A DNA stretch of 64,000 bases from DATAUD01 sp036501665. Its GTDB lineage: Bacteria > Verrucomicrobiota > Verrucomicrobiia > Limisphaerales > Palsa-1400. Positions 7,710-16,190 of the stretch are shown piece after piece. The notes below the pieces were generated by a model that was not told the DNA's origin, ran no database searches, and saw only the letters and a list, made by a program, of their open reading frames with translations. The translations under genes and the position numbers were made by a program. Numbering within the stretch: position 1 is the stretch's first letter; each line of letters begins with the position of its first letter. Location of the stretch: positions 62,001 through 126,000 of the forward strand of contig DASXZW010000001.1 of assembly GCA_036501665.1 (NCBI GenBank), given 5' to 3'.

Positions 7710-9164
7710 TTACAAAGTATATTCGCCGCGATAGACGCGCTTGACGAATTGCGCCGCTTCGGGAGCGTTCTTCGCCTGCATTCCAGGACCGTCCCACTCC
7801 AGCTTTTTGCCGACGCGCAACGCGACGCAGCCCAGCAGGATGATCTCCGTCAAATACGCCGCGATATCAAAGTTGGAATAAGGCACGTCATGCTTCCCGT
7901 CCTTGATTGCTTGCAACCACTCAGCGTGTTGACGCTGATCCGGCGCGCCTTTGTGGGCATTGCGGACGAGCGTTTGAGGAATTGCCTTGGCGGCGTCGTG
8001 TTGGGCGGTCCCCACCATGTCCGATTCACCTTTCAATTGGATAAAGGTGCGCAAGTCCTGGTCGCCATCGTCCGGCGAATAAATCACACCCTTCTCGCCA
8101 ACGATCAAGCAGCCGCTATTGGATATGTTTCCAGACATGGCCATGACTCCTGCCGTGACTTCGGGTGGCGGCTTGTTTCCGCCGTCCGACCAATGCAGCG
8201 TCACCGGCGGCATCCCTTCGCGTTCGGGAAATTCAAATCGAATCCGCGACATCGTCGGATACATTTCCTTGTTCATGCCAGATGACGAAGCTTCGATCTC
8301 CGTCGGATAACCCAGCTTCAGCGCGCGGAACGGCCAGTTGACCGTGTGGCAAGCCATATCGCCCAAAGCTCCTGTGCCGTAATCCTGCCAGCCGCGCCAA
8401 TTGAACGGCTGATACACAAACGGCGGCCCCCAACCCGGCGGCTTTCCGTCCGGCCAATCCGCCTTGAACGGGCGCTCCGGCGCTGTGCCGAGCCACAAGT
8501 TCCAATCCAGATACGCGGGCACCGGATCTGAGCCGGCTGGTCGGTCCAATCCCTGCGGCCAGACGGGCCGGTTCGTCCAAACATAAGCTGTATGAACCGC
8601 GCCGACGATCCCCGCCTGCACCAATTCCACACCGCGCCGCAACGTGTCCGATGCGCTTCCCTGGTTCCCCATTTGCGTGGCCACATTGTGCTGCTTGGCG
8701 AGGGCCCTCAATGTCCGGGCCTCAAAAACATCGTGCGTCAGCGGCTTCTGGCAATAGACGTGTTTGCCCATTTTAATCGCCATTGCCGCAATCACCGCGT
8801 GCATATGGTCCGGCACGGCGATATCCACACCGTCAATACTTTTTTCCTTTTCCAGCAGTTCGCGAAAATCCCTGTAAGTGGCGGGCGCCGGCATTTTCTC
8901 GCGAATGAGACTTTGCTTCATCGCGTCCAGGTCGGCTGAATTCACGTCGCACAACGCGGAAATATTCTGGCCGTTGGAGAAAATGCAGGAGGCGTCCGAC
9001 GACCCTTTGCCGTTGGTGCCGATCTGCGCGATGTTCAGCTTGCTGTTAAGGTTTTGCCCGCGAAGGATGAAAGGTCCCGTCGCCATCGCGCCGCCGACGG
9101 CCAAAGAGCCGTATCTGATGAACTCGCGACGTGAATGCCTGGAAATCGTGATTTGCTTTTTCAT
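7710..9164 (-). CDS. Tat-exported Gfo/Idh/MocA-family oxidoreductase
   Basis: The 484-residue protein begins with a twin-arginine leader (HSRREFIRYGSLAVGGAMA, about residues 8-26), so it should be exported folded with its cofactor. The Rossmann N-domain follows (KLNIAQIGTNGKG, a variant of the G-x-G-x-x-G loop). Next come VDIAVPDHMHA and GKHVYCQKPLTHD, the conserved E/Q-K-P motif where the lysine contacts cofactor and substrate. The C-terminal alpha/beta domain includes DYGTGALGDMACHTVNWPFRALKL, typical of the planctomycete/verrucomicrobial sugar-dehydrogenase branch. ATG 9164 is chosen because it gives the correct Tat N-terminus. It is probably an NAD(P)-dependent sugar or polyol dehydrogenase; substrate unknown. 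Confidence 0.9.
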   Translation of the reverse strand: MKKQITISRHSRREFIRYGSLAVGGAMATGPFILRGQNLNSKLNIAQIGTNGKGSSDASCIFSNGQNISALCDVNSADLDAMKQSLIREKMPAPATYRDFRELLEKEKSIDGVDIAVPDHMHAVIAAMAIKMGKHVYCQKPLTHDVFEARTLRALAKQHNVATQMGNQGSASDTLRRGVELVQAGIVGAVHTAYVWTNRPVWPQGLDRPAGSDPVPAYLDWNLWLGTAPERPFKADWPDGKPPGWGPPFVYQPFNWRGWQDYGTGALGDMACHTVNWPFRALKLGYPTEIEASSSGMNKEMYPTMSRIRFEFPEREGMPPVTLHWSDGGNKPPPEVTAGVMAMSGNISNSGCLIVGEKGVIYSPDDGDQDLRTFIQLKGESDMVGTAQHDAAKAIPQTLVRNAHKGAPDQRQHAEWLQAIKDGKHDVPYSNFDIAAYLTEIILLGCVALRVGKKLEWDGPGMQAKNAPEAAQFVKRVYRGEYTL

Positions 9165-9428
9165 GTTGGAACGCAGCTTTGCTCCCTCCGTAAACAATTG
9201 CAAGCCACATTTGCCACCCGTGCGCGTTTGCTTATGCGACGAGTTTCTTGCCTCCTTTGTTGCCAATTCACCGCTGACGCGTCACACTATATTTGTCCAA
9301 AACGGAACGGCAAAATGACAACCGTTAAAGAATTGGTGATGCAAGAAAGGCCCGCGAGAAGTGTAGCTATCGGGGATGCGTTCTCGATCCGCATGCACAT
9401 CGTTTGATTTTTTTGGACCAAACCATTT

Positions 9429-9782
9429 ATGAGCGCGCACTTGTTCGCCCTCGGTGACCCTGTCGAGTTGATGGGGTATCTGTTAATAAGGGGTGTAGCG
9501 TTTTTGGCAATTGTTGCCGCTTTTTGTGCATTGTTGCTGAGCGCAATTCGCAAATTTAATACTCTGAATCTTATCACAACAATGATTGCGCTTTGCGCGG
9601 GGGTTTTCAGCCTGTGGACAATGTGGAAAACACGATTTGCACCTATTGAGGCTGGTGTTATTTTTGCTGGTGCAATTTCACTATGGGCAAATATTCGCCG
9701 GGAAGAAGGTTCTTTTTTGAGTAGTAAAAAGAAAATTGCGAGAGATGTAGTCCCAAGCACTTGGAAAAATCAAGAGGACTGA
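9429..9782 (+). CDS. small three-TM membrane protein, unrecognised
   Basis: The 117-residue protein has three hydrophobic segments (about residues 17-38, 48-64 and 73-86), a positively charged connector after the first (RKF) and a basic C-terminal tail (SKKKIARD). This follows the positive-inside rule with a cytoplasmic tail. I do not recognise a family. It stands alone in an AT-richer patch between the Tat oxidoreductase and a palindromic repeat. An ORF on the opposite strand (9287-9760) is a mirror of these hydrophobic codons. Confidence 0.6.
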   Translation: MSAHLFALGDPVELMGYLLIRGVAFLAIVAAFCALLLSAIRKFNTLNLITTMIALCAGVFSLWTMWKTRFAPIEAGVIFAGAISLWANIRREEGSFLSSKKKIARDVVPSTWKNQED

Positions 9783-9814
9783 GGGATGAGAGGGCAGAAG
9801 CACCTAAATTTCGA

Positions 9815-9868
9815 GGTAGGGACGCCTCGCCGAGGCGTCCGCGGACGGCCCGGCGGGCCATCCCTACC
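9815..9868 (-). repeat. 54-bp GGACGCCTCG palindromic element (copy A, full unit)
   Basis: Two adjoining hairpins, GGACGCCTCG-CCGAGGCGTCC and GGACGGCCCGGCGGGCC, are bounded by GGTAGGGA and TCCCTACC, so the whole unit is also an outer inverted repeat. Its reverse complement matches the unit at 53230-53283 at 53 of 54 positions. The flank CGAAATTTAG resembles the CGGAGTTTAG flank of copy B. Confidence 0.85.
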
Positions 9869-9995
9869 AGTCAATAGTAAAATAGAGGCGTTGGTTTTCA
9901 ATGGGTTGCGCGGTTTTGGATGCGCCAGCTCTGGGGTAAATGGCGATCTGCGCGCTCAAACTCTACCTTGCCCGCAGACCTCTGATTAAGACTGA

Positions 9996-10754
9996 ATGGA
10001 GACAATCGAAAAGCATGTCAGCACTACAATCCCGTTCACCACGGGACGCGGCTTCAATTTCGACACCGATACATTCTCCTACCCGAACGAATTAGTTTGG
10101 GAATATCAATTCGATCCGCAAACCGGCAAAACCACCACGCGAAAAAACGACCCGCCGCCCGTTTACGCTCATCACTGTTTTGTCGTCGCGCGCTCGGCAA
10201 GGCAATTCCTTCTCCACGCCGCATTTCTTCCTGATCGTAAGCCGCTGGACTCCGCAGGCTACGCGCGAATCATTCGTTTCATAACGCGCCGAAGCGCCGT
10301 TCGCCCGTCAATTCCCGCAAACCGCATTGCCATTCCCGGCTTTGCCAATCTGCGGCAATTCAGCGCGGCGCATCCTGATTTGCTTCGACAACATTGCGGC
10401 GGTGCCTGGCAAAGTTATGTCCAACGCGGCAACTGGCGAATGGTTCTGCCCATAACCCGCAACCATCAGGTCAAAATGGCGGCACAATTGCAAAAAGCCC
10501 TTGCCGTTGGCCGCCTCCCGATCATCCACGTCGTCACATTTCCGCGCCTGACAATCAACCACGCGTTGATGACCTTCGCCGCATCACCCGTCGAAGGCAG
10601 CTTGGAATTTCACTGCTACGACCCAAACATCTGCGCGCACCCGCTGACGCTCCGCTATGACAATGCCTCCCGGACTTTTATTTTCCCTCGCACCCACTAT
10701 TTCCCCGGCGGCAAAGTAAACGTGTACGAAATTTACTGCAGCCTGTGCCTCTGA
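9996..10754 (+). CDS. conserved-looking hypothetical, possible papain-like fold
   Basis: The 252-residue soluble protein has no signal peptide. I do not recognise a named family. The C-terminal third (LPIIHVVTFPRLTINHALMT, then EFHCYDPN) resembles the His and Asp/Asn half of C39/papain-like folds, where a strand with H-A is followed by Y-D-P-N. The only plausible nucleophile upstream is a cysteine in RQHCGGAWQSY near residue 133. Codon use is like its neighbours and the ORF is long, so coding is likely. The function is open; the protease-like fold is inference from a short pattern. Confidence 0.6.
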   Translation: METIEKHVSTTIPFTTGRGFNFDTDTFSYPNELVWEYQFDPQTGKTTTRKNDPPPVYAHHCFVVARSARQFLLHAAFLPDRKPLDSAGYARIIRFITRRSAVRPSIPANRIAIPGFANLRQFSAAHPDLLRQHCGGAWQSYVQRGNWRMVLPITRNHQVKMAAQLQKALAVGRLPIIHVVTFPRLTINHALMTFAASPVEGSLEFHCYDPNICAHPLTLRYDNASRTFIFPRTHYFPGGKVNVYEIYCSLCL

Positions 10755-10784
10755 TAATTCGCCGCAGTCAAAAAAATAATTGAC

Positions 10785-11040
10785 AGCATGGACAGGATTT
10801 ACGGGGATGGAAGGAGGGATGAAGACATTGGGGGATAAGACAAAAGCGATTAAATTCTACGCCAACTGTCATGTTTTACTCCCTCTCCTCCATATACTTA
10901 TGGAGGAGAGGGCGGGGGAGAGGAGGCTCCTTATCTCAATGCCTTTGTCGGAAGACCTTCCTAATTCCTCGTGGGGCGAGTATGAAAAATCCTGTTGTGT
11001 TTCCATCCTGTAAATCCTGTTCATCCTGTCCAAAATTCTG
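10785..11040. repeat. CATCCTGT inverted arms enclosing a perfect 14-bp hairpin
   Basis: The left arm (CATGGACAGGATTTACGGGG, from about 10788) and right arm (ATCCTGTAAATCCTGTTCAT, about 11008-11027, then CCTGTCC) are imperfect inverted repeats flanking about 200 bp. Between them lies a perfect palindrome, CCCTCTCCTCCATA (10881-10894) and its complement (10899-10912), with a 4-nt loop. No ORF inside is supported. The arrangement resembles a small non-autonomous element. Confidence 0.6.
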
Positions 11041-11051
11041 CCGCCCATTTC

Positions 11052-11732
11052 TTATTCTGCTCTACTTCCTCCAACCAACCCCACGTACCATCGCATCCAT
11101 CGCCAAGTATCCGGCAACGGTCGAATCTTGCTACGTTCCCCCCCATAAATCGTTTTTACAGGCACGAATTCCACCACAAACCCACGCCGGACAAACTTCA
11201 CCAGCATTTCTGATTCAAATTCAAAATGCCGCGTTACCGCTCCGGCTTCTCGCGCCTGCTTTAAATCCACCAAACGAAACCCGCATTGCGAATCCGGCAA
11301 CCTTCGCCCAGCGCAAAGCGACAGACCCTCGCTCATCAGGCGGTTCACAACCAAACGCGGCCACGGCATCGTTCCAAAAGTCATTCGACGCAAACCCACC
11401 ACAAGGTCCGCGCCGGTGTTTTCAAAACAGGAGATAAAACCTGGAATGTCTTGCGGACAATGCTGCCCATCCCCATCCATCGTCAGCGCATGGCTAAATC
11501 CAAGGCTTTCCAAATGCCGAAACCCCGCCTGAAGCGCTGCCCCTTTTCCTTGTCCCGGCGACAACCTGATGCACTCCGCTCCATTCCGACGCGCAATCCC
11601 CGCCGTCCCGTCAATCGAACCATCATCGACAACCAGCACATCCGGCAAATAACATCGAACCCCCTCCAAAAGTCCCGGCAACGCCATCGCTTCATTGCGG
11701 CAAGGAATCAAGGTGGCGCACCGAAGCTTCAT
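11052..11732 (-). CDS. family 2 glycosyltransferase
   Basis: The 226-residue GT-A protein has the GT2 signatures ATLIPCRNEAMALPGLLEGV, VLVVDDGSIDGTAGIA, GQGKGAALQAGF and the metal-binding D-G-D in LTMDGDGQHCPQDI (about residue 88). ADLVVGLRR and DSQCGFRLVDL are also typical of the DPM1-like subgroup. There is no C-terminal membrane anchor. ATG 11732 places the first beta strand seven residues in; an upstream TTG at 11762 is less likely. It stands alone between two repeat-rich spacers, so the acceptor cannot be guessed. Confidence 0.88.
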   Translation of the reverse strand: MKLRCATLIPCRNEAMALPGLLEGVRCYLPDVLVVDDGSIDGTAGIARRNGAECIRLSPGQGKGAALQAGFRHLESLGFSHALTMDGDGQHCPQDIPGFISCFENTGADLVVGLRRMTFGTMPWPRLVVNRLMSEGLSLCAGRRLPDSQCGFRLVDLKQAREAGAVTRHFEFESEMLVKFVRRGFVVEFVPVKTIYGGERSKIRPLPDTWRWMRWYVGLVGGSRAE

Positions 11733-11787
11733 CAAACCATCATGAGCCTTCCCCCACTGCAAAACGAGCGCAAATCCTCATGTTCCT

Positions 11788-11811
11788 CCTAATCGTAATC
11801 CTAATCCTAAT
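11788..11811. repeat. CCTAAT/CGTAAT hexamer array (copy 1)
   Basis: Four consecutive hexamers, CCTAAT CGTAAT CCTAAT CCTAAT. It is the same short-repeat family as at 16191-16272, 46613-46640 and 48479-48547, here with one arm only. Confidence 0.6.
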
Positions 11812-12063
11812 CTCCCCGGCAATTACACCCACAATCCTCGGCACCTACCCACAAAGGCCGAACCCGCTTGCTCTCCCCACCTTTCCGTGGGACGTTGGCA
11901 TCGCAGGAGGACGCTCTTTGACACTATGCCGCATCAAATTGGCGACCGCAGCCCAATCAAGCTTGGCCTTATACAACCTTCCAAAACGCGCTATCGTCAA
12001 AAAATAGTGTAAATATCTGAAGATGAGTGATTAACGAGATTTCTGAAAAAATTTGGACAATGG

Positions 12064-12094
12064 TCAATCAAGATCAATCAAAGCTAATCAAGGT
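12064..12094. repeat. AATCAAG octamer-type array
   Basis: Three spaced AATCAA(A/G) units (TCAATCAAGA, TCAATCAAAG, CTAATCAAGG). A related run is at 60731-60760. Confidence 0.45.
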
Positions 12095-12210
12095 TCCCGC
12101 AAAACCAAATTCTTGCGCAAAACCTTCCCAAAAACCCGCTTCCACCCCTTCCACGCCGACCGGTCACATTCATCGTTATTTAACTGGCCAAACGGAGTCA
12201 AATGAGGCAC

Positions 12211-12216
12211 TATAAT
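12211..12216 (+). promoter_or_regulatory. possible -10 box giving a near-leaderless transcript
   Basis: A perfect TATAAT lies only 7 nt before the ATG at 12224. If used, transcription would start at or next to the start codon. No good -35 box is visible, so support is weak. Confidence 0.3.
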
Positions 12217-12223
12217 CTCCAAC

Positions 12224-14191
12224 ATGAGCGATCTTCAGGCCATTCAAGACGTTCTGGCTCGCGCCGCGCGTCGCCGCCGATGGGAATATGCCTGGAACGG
12301 ATTGTGGCACGGCCTCCTCGCAGGCGCGGTAATCTGGCTCATCGCCCTTGCTATTTACAAACTCGCGCCGGTTCCGATTTCAATTCTCACAGGTGCCACA
12401 ATTGTCGCCGCCATATTTATTATGGTCGGATTTCTCCGAGGTTGGATGCGGAAACCGACCTTGCAGCAAACCGCCCGCTGCCTCGACCAACGCCAGGATT
12501 TGCAGGAGCGCCTCAGCACCGCCCTTGAAGTTGCTTCCACGGGCACCAATGCGACTTGGCAGGCGCTTCTCGTTTCCGACGCCGCGCGCTTCGCGAACAA
12601 ACTCGACCCGCGCAAGATTTTTCCCTATCGGCTGCCTCGCGCCGGATTGTGGTCAATGATCGCGTTGGCAGTGGCGGCGGGTTTGGGTTTCATGCCCGAA
12701 TATCGCTCGAAGGATTACCTCGCCAAACAGAAGGACGCCCAAGCGATCAAAGAGACTGGCAGAAAAATCGTCGAAATCACCCAGCACACCCTCGATCACC
12801 ACACGCCCGCGTTGGAACAAGCCCGCCAAGCCGTCGAAAGCGCCGAGCAAGCGGGTTTGCGCCTTGAAAAAGCTAATTTGACGCGCAACGACGCCTTGAA
12901 AGACCTTTCAAACGTCGCGGACAAACTCAAAGCCCAGTTGAAAGACCTGGCAAAGAACAATCCGCAATTTAAATCGCTGGAACACGAGGCGCGTACGCCT
13001 TCCTCCAACCCAAACAGCGCTTCGCAAAACCAAAAGCAAATGGAAGACCTGGAAAAATCGCTGGGCAAAGCCGGCGAAAACCCTGCCGCATTGTATAAGT
13101 TGAGCGAGCAGATGCAGAAATTGCAGCAAGCCGCGGCGGGAATGTCCAAGAACAATTCCGCGCAAGGCGTTGCGGAACGGCAAAAAATGGCCCAACAACT
13201 GGCTGACCTCGCCAAGCAAGCCGCTGACCTTGGCAAGCCGATGCCGAACCTTGATGACGCCATCGCCGCCCTTCAAGCGAACAAATCCGATGATTTTCAG
13301 AAAGACATGGACTTGGCGACGACGGACCTGGAAAAGATGAAGCAGATGGCCAAGACGTTGCAGCAACTTCAAAAAAACGCCGATCACGAGGGTAAAGATC
13401 TGCCGGAACAGTTGAAACTCGGCCAGCCCGAACTTGCCGGGAAATCGTTAAAGGAGATGGTCGCGAAATTGAAGTCTGGCAATATGACTTCCGAGGAAAT
13501 GGCGAAAATGATGGACGAAGTTTCCCGCGCCGTGTCACCTGCTTCTCCTTACGGCGACGCTTCTCACGATTTGCACGAAGCCGCGCAGCAACTTCATTCT
13601 GGCGACAAATCCGGTTCGGCCAAGTCCCTTGCCGCGGCGGCGCAGGAATTGGACAAAGTCATGGCGGAAATGGATGCCGCCAAAGCCGTTGAAGGCTCAC
13701 TCGATGCCGTGAATCGGGCGGAGATGGCCCTGGCAACTCACTCGCAGTGGGGCCAATGTCCGACCTGCGGCGATTGCACCGGCAAGTGCCAGTCGGCAGG
13801 ACATTGTTTGCACCTGGGTAAAGGTGCTGGAGGCAGGGGCGTTGGCACCTGGACCGATGACGATTCGCAATTATACCCAAAGATGAGCGGTCTCTGGGAC
13901 AACACCGGCGCGAATCGCAAGGACACCGACCCACGCGGATTGACGGATCGCGGAGACCCGCAATTGGCGGACAACCTTTCTCCAACGAAACTCCACGGCC
14001 AGATCAGTCCTGGCGGTCAAATGCCCAGCATCACGCTTAAGGGCGTCAGCATCAAAGGTCAAAGCACAGTGAGCTATCAGGAAGCGGCTGCTGCCGCGCA
14101 AAGCGATGCTCAAAGCGCCTTGAATCAGGACCAGGTTCCTCGCGCATATCAAGGCGCTGTCAAAGATTATTTTGACGACCTGAAAAAGTAG
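12224..14191 (+). CDS. large membrane-anchored coiled-coil protein, unrecognised
   Basis: The 655-residue protein has two N-terminal membrane helices (about residues 28-46 and 51-70) and a third near 140-157. It then has a very long Ala/Lys/Gln/Glu-rich helical region (about 165-500) with heptad-like spacing and repeats such as MKQMAKTLQQLQKNA. A cysteine-rich knot follows near residues 512-528 (CPTCGDCTGKC...C), a possible metal site, and then a Gly/Pro-rich tail ending in YQGAVKDYFDDLKK. The layout recalls the DUF4175-like or BatA-adjacent large coiled-coil membrane proteins of Bacteroidetes and Verrucomicrobia, but I cannot assign a family. It overlaps the convergent zinc-ribbon gene by 25 bp. 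Confidence 0.75.
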   Translation: MSDLQAIQDVLARAARRRRWEYAWNGLWHGLLAGAVIWLIALAIYKLAPVPISILTGATIVAAIFIMVGFLRGWMRKPTLQQTARCLDQRQDLQERLSTALEVASTGTNATWQALLVSDAARFANKLDPRKIFPYRLPRAGLWSMIALAVAAGLGFMPEYRSKDYLAKQKDAQAIKETGRKIVEITQHTLDHHTPALEQARQAVESAEQAGLRLEKANLTRNDALKDLSNVADKLKAQLKDLAKNNPQFKSLEHEARTPSSNPNSASQNQKQMEDLEKSLGKAGENPAALYKLSEQMQKLQQAAAGMSKNNSAQGVAERQKMAQQLADLAKQAADLGKPMPNLDDAIAALQANKSDDFQKDMDLATTDLEKMKQMAKTLQQLQKNADHEGKDLPEQLKLGQPELAGKSLKEMVAKLKSGNMTSEEMAKMMDEVSRAVSPASPYGDASHDLHEAAQQLHSGDKSGSAKSLAAAAQELDKVMAEMDAAKAVEGSLDAVNRAEMALATHSQWGQCPTCGDCTGKCQSAGHCLHLGKGAGGRGVGTWTDDDSQLYPKMSGLWDNTGANRKDTDPRGLTDRGDPQLADNLSPTKLHGQISPGGQMPSITLKGVSIKGQSTVSYQEAAAAAQSDAQSALNQDQVPRAYQGAVKDYFDDLKK

Positions 14192-14460
14192 CCTGCGAGA
14201 AACAGGGCCACCAACCCGATCGCTACTGCCCACCACAACCAGCTTATTCCTCGCGGTTTAGGAGATTTGTCCCCTTCGAACTCGCGTTTAACGAAGTCTT
14301 CGTAATCGAACGATTCTTCCGGGATGCCTAAATTGCCAGCGTAGGAATCTTCCTTCCAACCGGTGTTTTCGTCAGCGCCGCATTCCGGGCAGGCCTTCGC
14401 GTTTATGGGAACATCCGCGCCGCAAGAGGGACAAGTTTCCGGCGTCCGAGAGGGTTTCAA
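14167..14460 (-). CDS. tail-anchored zinc-ribbon protein
   Basis: The protein has about 97 residues with an N-terminal four-cysteine ribbon (CPSCGA ... CPECGA). An acidic linker with ESFDYEDFVKREF follows, and one C-terminal membrane helix (WLWWAVAIGLVALFLAGYFF). I chose TTG 14460 because it overlaps the TGA of the upstream gene (TTGA), giving coupling and placing the ribbon right at the N-terminus. A longer form from TTG 14523 would lie inside the upstream gene. FDYEDFVKREF resembles a motif in other verrucomicrobial zinc-ribbon proteins, but the role is unknown. Confidence 0.65.
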   Translation of the reverse strand: MKPSRTPETCPSCGADVPINAKACPECGADENTGWKEDSYAGNLGIPEESFDYEDFVKREFEGDKSPKPRGISWLWWAVAIGLVALFLAGYFFRSSK

Positions 14461-15215
14461 TGCGGTTTTGTTTGGGAAAACTCGCCCACGATCCCGCGTC
14501 CCTGCAACATCGCCGGAGAACAAGCGCCGGGGTCAACGCTCCAACGTGCCGCAAGCTGATTGACGCTGTCAGAATTAACCGTCACCGCGTCACGAATCGC
14601 GAATGCGTTTTGCTCCGCGGCGTAGCCGTAGCAAACCAGATTCAATTCCCGCTCAGCCGCTGTGATGGGTCCCTGGTTCCACAACGTTTCGCCCGCCCAC
14701 GCATAAGCGCGAAAAACACGGCCCTTTTCCAGCATCGCCCAACAATGATAATTCACGACCCGGCTGGCGCTGAAGAATTGTATGTGGCCCAACTTGCGGC
14801 TCAGTTCGCTCAGAAAGCGGTAACAGAGATCAACATCTTCCGCCGGCTCCGGCAATCCGGGTCCCACTACAAGCACCCATCCAGAAACCGACGGAGAAAT
14901 GAAAAGTTTATCTTCCCGCGCCTCGGCAAGTCCTTCTTCCCATGAACACGCCGTCGGACGGCCCAGATGCAAGGCAGCTTGCACAACAAAAGGGTCTTTC
15001 GCTTTTACGGCAAGCCATCGGCTCGGCTGCTCAAATGGGGAGGAACGAAAACTTTCAGTCTCGGAAGATGCCGGATTTCGGCGCAACGACATTTGCTCCC
15101 GCATCGAGGCCCGTCGCCTGGCGCAGAAGAAAAAAGCTGCGCCGCTGAGGAAAACGATTCCGAACGGAATCAGCATTAACAGCCACGCAACTTCCTTGAT
15201 TTGTGCCGGGCTCAC
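14457..15215 (-). CDS. membrane-anchored hypothetical protein
   Basis: The 252-residue protein has one N-terminal membrane helix (about residues 11-31) followed by a basic stretch (RRRASMREQ), placing the bulk in the cytoplasm. The soluble domain contains KDPFVVQAALHL, ISPSVSGWVLVVGPGLP and VFRAYAWAGETLWNQG. I remember these strings only as typical of uncharacterised verrucomicrobial and bacteroidetal proteins, and I assign no function. The start is GTG at 15215; no ATG gives a better N-terminus. It is coupled to the zinc-ribbon gene downstream, so the two probably work together at the membrane. Confidence 0.65.
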   Translation of the reverse strand: MSPAQIKEVAWLLMLIPFGIVFLSGAAFFFCARRRASMREQMSLRRNPASSETESFRSSPFEQPSRWLAVKAKDPFVVQAALHLGRPTACSWEEGLAEAREDKLFISPSVSGWVLVVGPGLPEPAEDVDLCYRFLSELSRKLGHIQFFSASRVVNYHCWAMLEKGRVFRAYAWAGETLWNQGPITAAERELNLVCYGYAAEQNAFAIRDAVTVNSDSVNQLAARWSVDPGACSPAMLQGRGIVGEFSQTKPH

Positions 15216-15413
15216 GTTACTCCCTAGTGTAGTCCTTCGTTATTCTTCTTTCAATCATAAAAGCCGTTTTGTCCCAAAAAATTCAACAGCTTCGCCCACT
15301 TTTACGCTTTTATTCTACACCTTGAGTGCATGTCGCTTCCATACGGACAATTCCCTGTTTTTATTTCATGCTTTTACTTGGGGTATCCACTCGCAAGAAT
15401 TGCGAGGTCGTCG

Positions 15414-16172
15414 ATGCGCACGTTTCTCACAGCCGATTGGCGGTACCTCCTCATGCTCAATTACGCCGTTGAGCCAGATTTGCTTCGGTCACATATTCCG
15501 GCAGGCGTTGAATTGGACAATTGGAACGGCAAGACGTTCGTGAGCATGGTCGGTTTTTTGTTCCAACGCACGACGGTCAAAGGATTTCGCGCGCCCTTTC
15601 ATACGGACTTTGAAGAGGTGAATCTGCGGTTCTACGTGCGTCGTCGCGCTCCCGAAGGTTGGCGTCGCGGGGTTGTATTTATCAAGGAGATCGTTCCGCG
15701 AAGAATCATTGCGACGGTTGCGCGTGTTTTCTACAACGAACCTTATGCGGCGATGCCGATGCGCCATCGAATTGATCTTGAAAACGGCGTCCTGCGAGAC
15801 AGCGGTTTGGTAGAATATTCATGGCGTCACAAAGGCAAGTGGAATGATCTCCGCGCCATCGCGGTGGGAAATCCTTACTCCGCGCGAGAAAATTCGGAAG
15901 AGGAATTCATCACGGAGCATTATTGGGGTTACACAGCCCAACCCAACGGCGGTTGCGCGGAATATCGGGTCGAGCATCCACGCTGGAATGTTTGGAAGGT
16001 GCGCGAGCCGATTTTGAAATGTGACGTGGCTTCGATATACGGAAAAGAATTCGTCAGCCCACTTTCCGCGGCTCCTGAATCGGCTTTCATCGCTGACGGT
16101 TCTGCCGTGACGGTCAGCACGGGCGCGAAGCTGAAGGCAAATGAGGCGGGAGCGTTTCCCAGTCTTGCGTAG
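15414..16172 (+). CDS. DUF2071 (YqjF-like) family protein
   Basis: The 252-residue protein has the diagnostic N-terminus FLTADWRYLLMLNYAVEPDLLRSHIPAGVELD, then FVSMVGFLF, EVNLRFYVR and GVVFIKEIVPR. These match DUF2071, whose members share the acetoacetate decarboxylase-like beta-barrel fold but usually lack the catalytic lysine. The function is unknown; B. subtilis YqjF is the named relative. I preferred ATG 15414 because an upstream in-frame ATG (15330) adds 28 unrelated hydrophobic residues. The gene is monocistronic and followed by a GATTAG-type inverted repeat. Confidence 0.85.
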   Translation: MRTFLTADWRYLLMLNYAVEPDLLRSHIPAGVELDNWNGKTFVSMVGFLFQRTTVKGFRAPFHTDFEEVNLRFYVRRRAPEGWRRGVVFIKEIVPRRIIATVARVFYNEPYAAMPMRHRIDLENGVLRDSGLVEYSWRHKGKWNDLRAIAVGNPYSARENSEEEFITEHYWGYTAQPNGGCAEYRVEHPRWNVWKVREPILKCDVASIYGKEFVSPLSAAPESAFIADGSAVTVSTGAKLKANEAGAFPSLA

Positions 16173-16190
16173 TAACTTCAGATTTCTGAT

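Larger units (their letters stand above)
11733..12223. other. 491-bp intergenic region, repeat-rich
   Basis: No credible gene is seen. The region holds GATTAG-type hexamers (11788-11811) and an AATCAAG octamer array (12064-12094), and ends with TATAAT (12211-12216) just before the next gene. ORFs here arise from the repeats. Confidence 0.6.

Noticed and set aside
9315..9407. 30-codon ORF starting MTTVKELVMQ
   Set aside because: Too short, no ribosome-binding site and no recognisable pattern.
9287..9760. 157-residue minus-strand ORF
   Set aside because: Opposite to a small three-helix membrane gene that has the better charge distribution and start. Not excluded completely, but no domain is visible.
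11780..12007. 75-residue ORF starting MFLLIVILILISP
   Set aside because: The hydrophobic start is encoded by the CCTAAT hexamer repeat; the remainder has no gene-like features.
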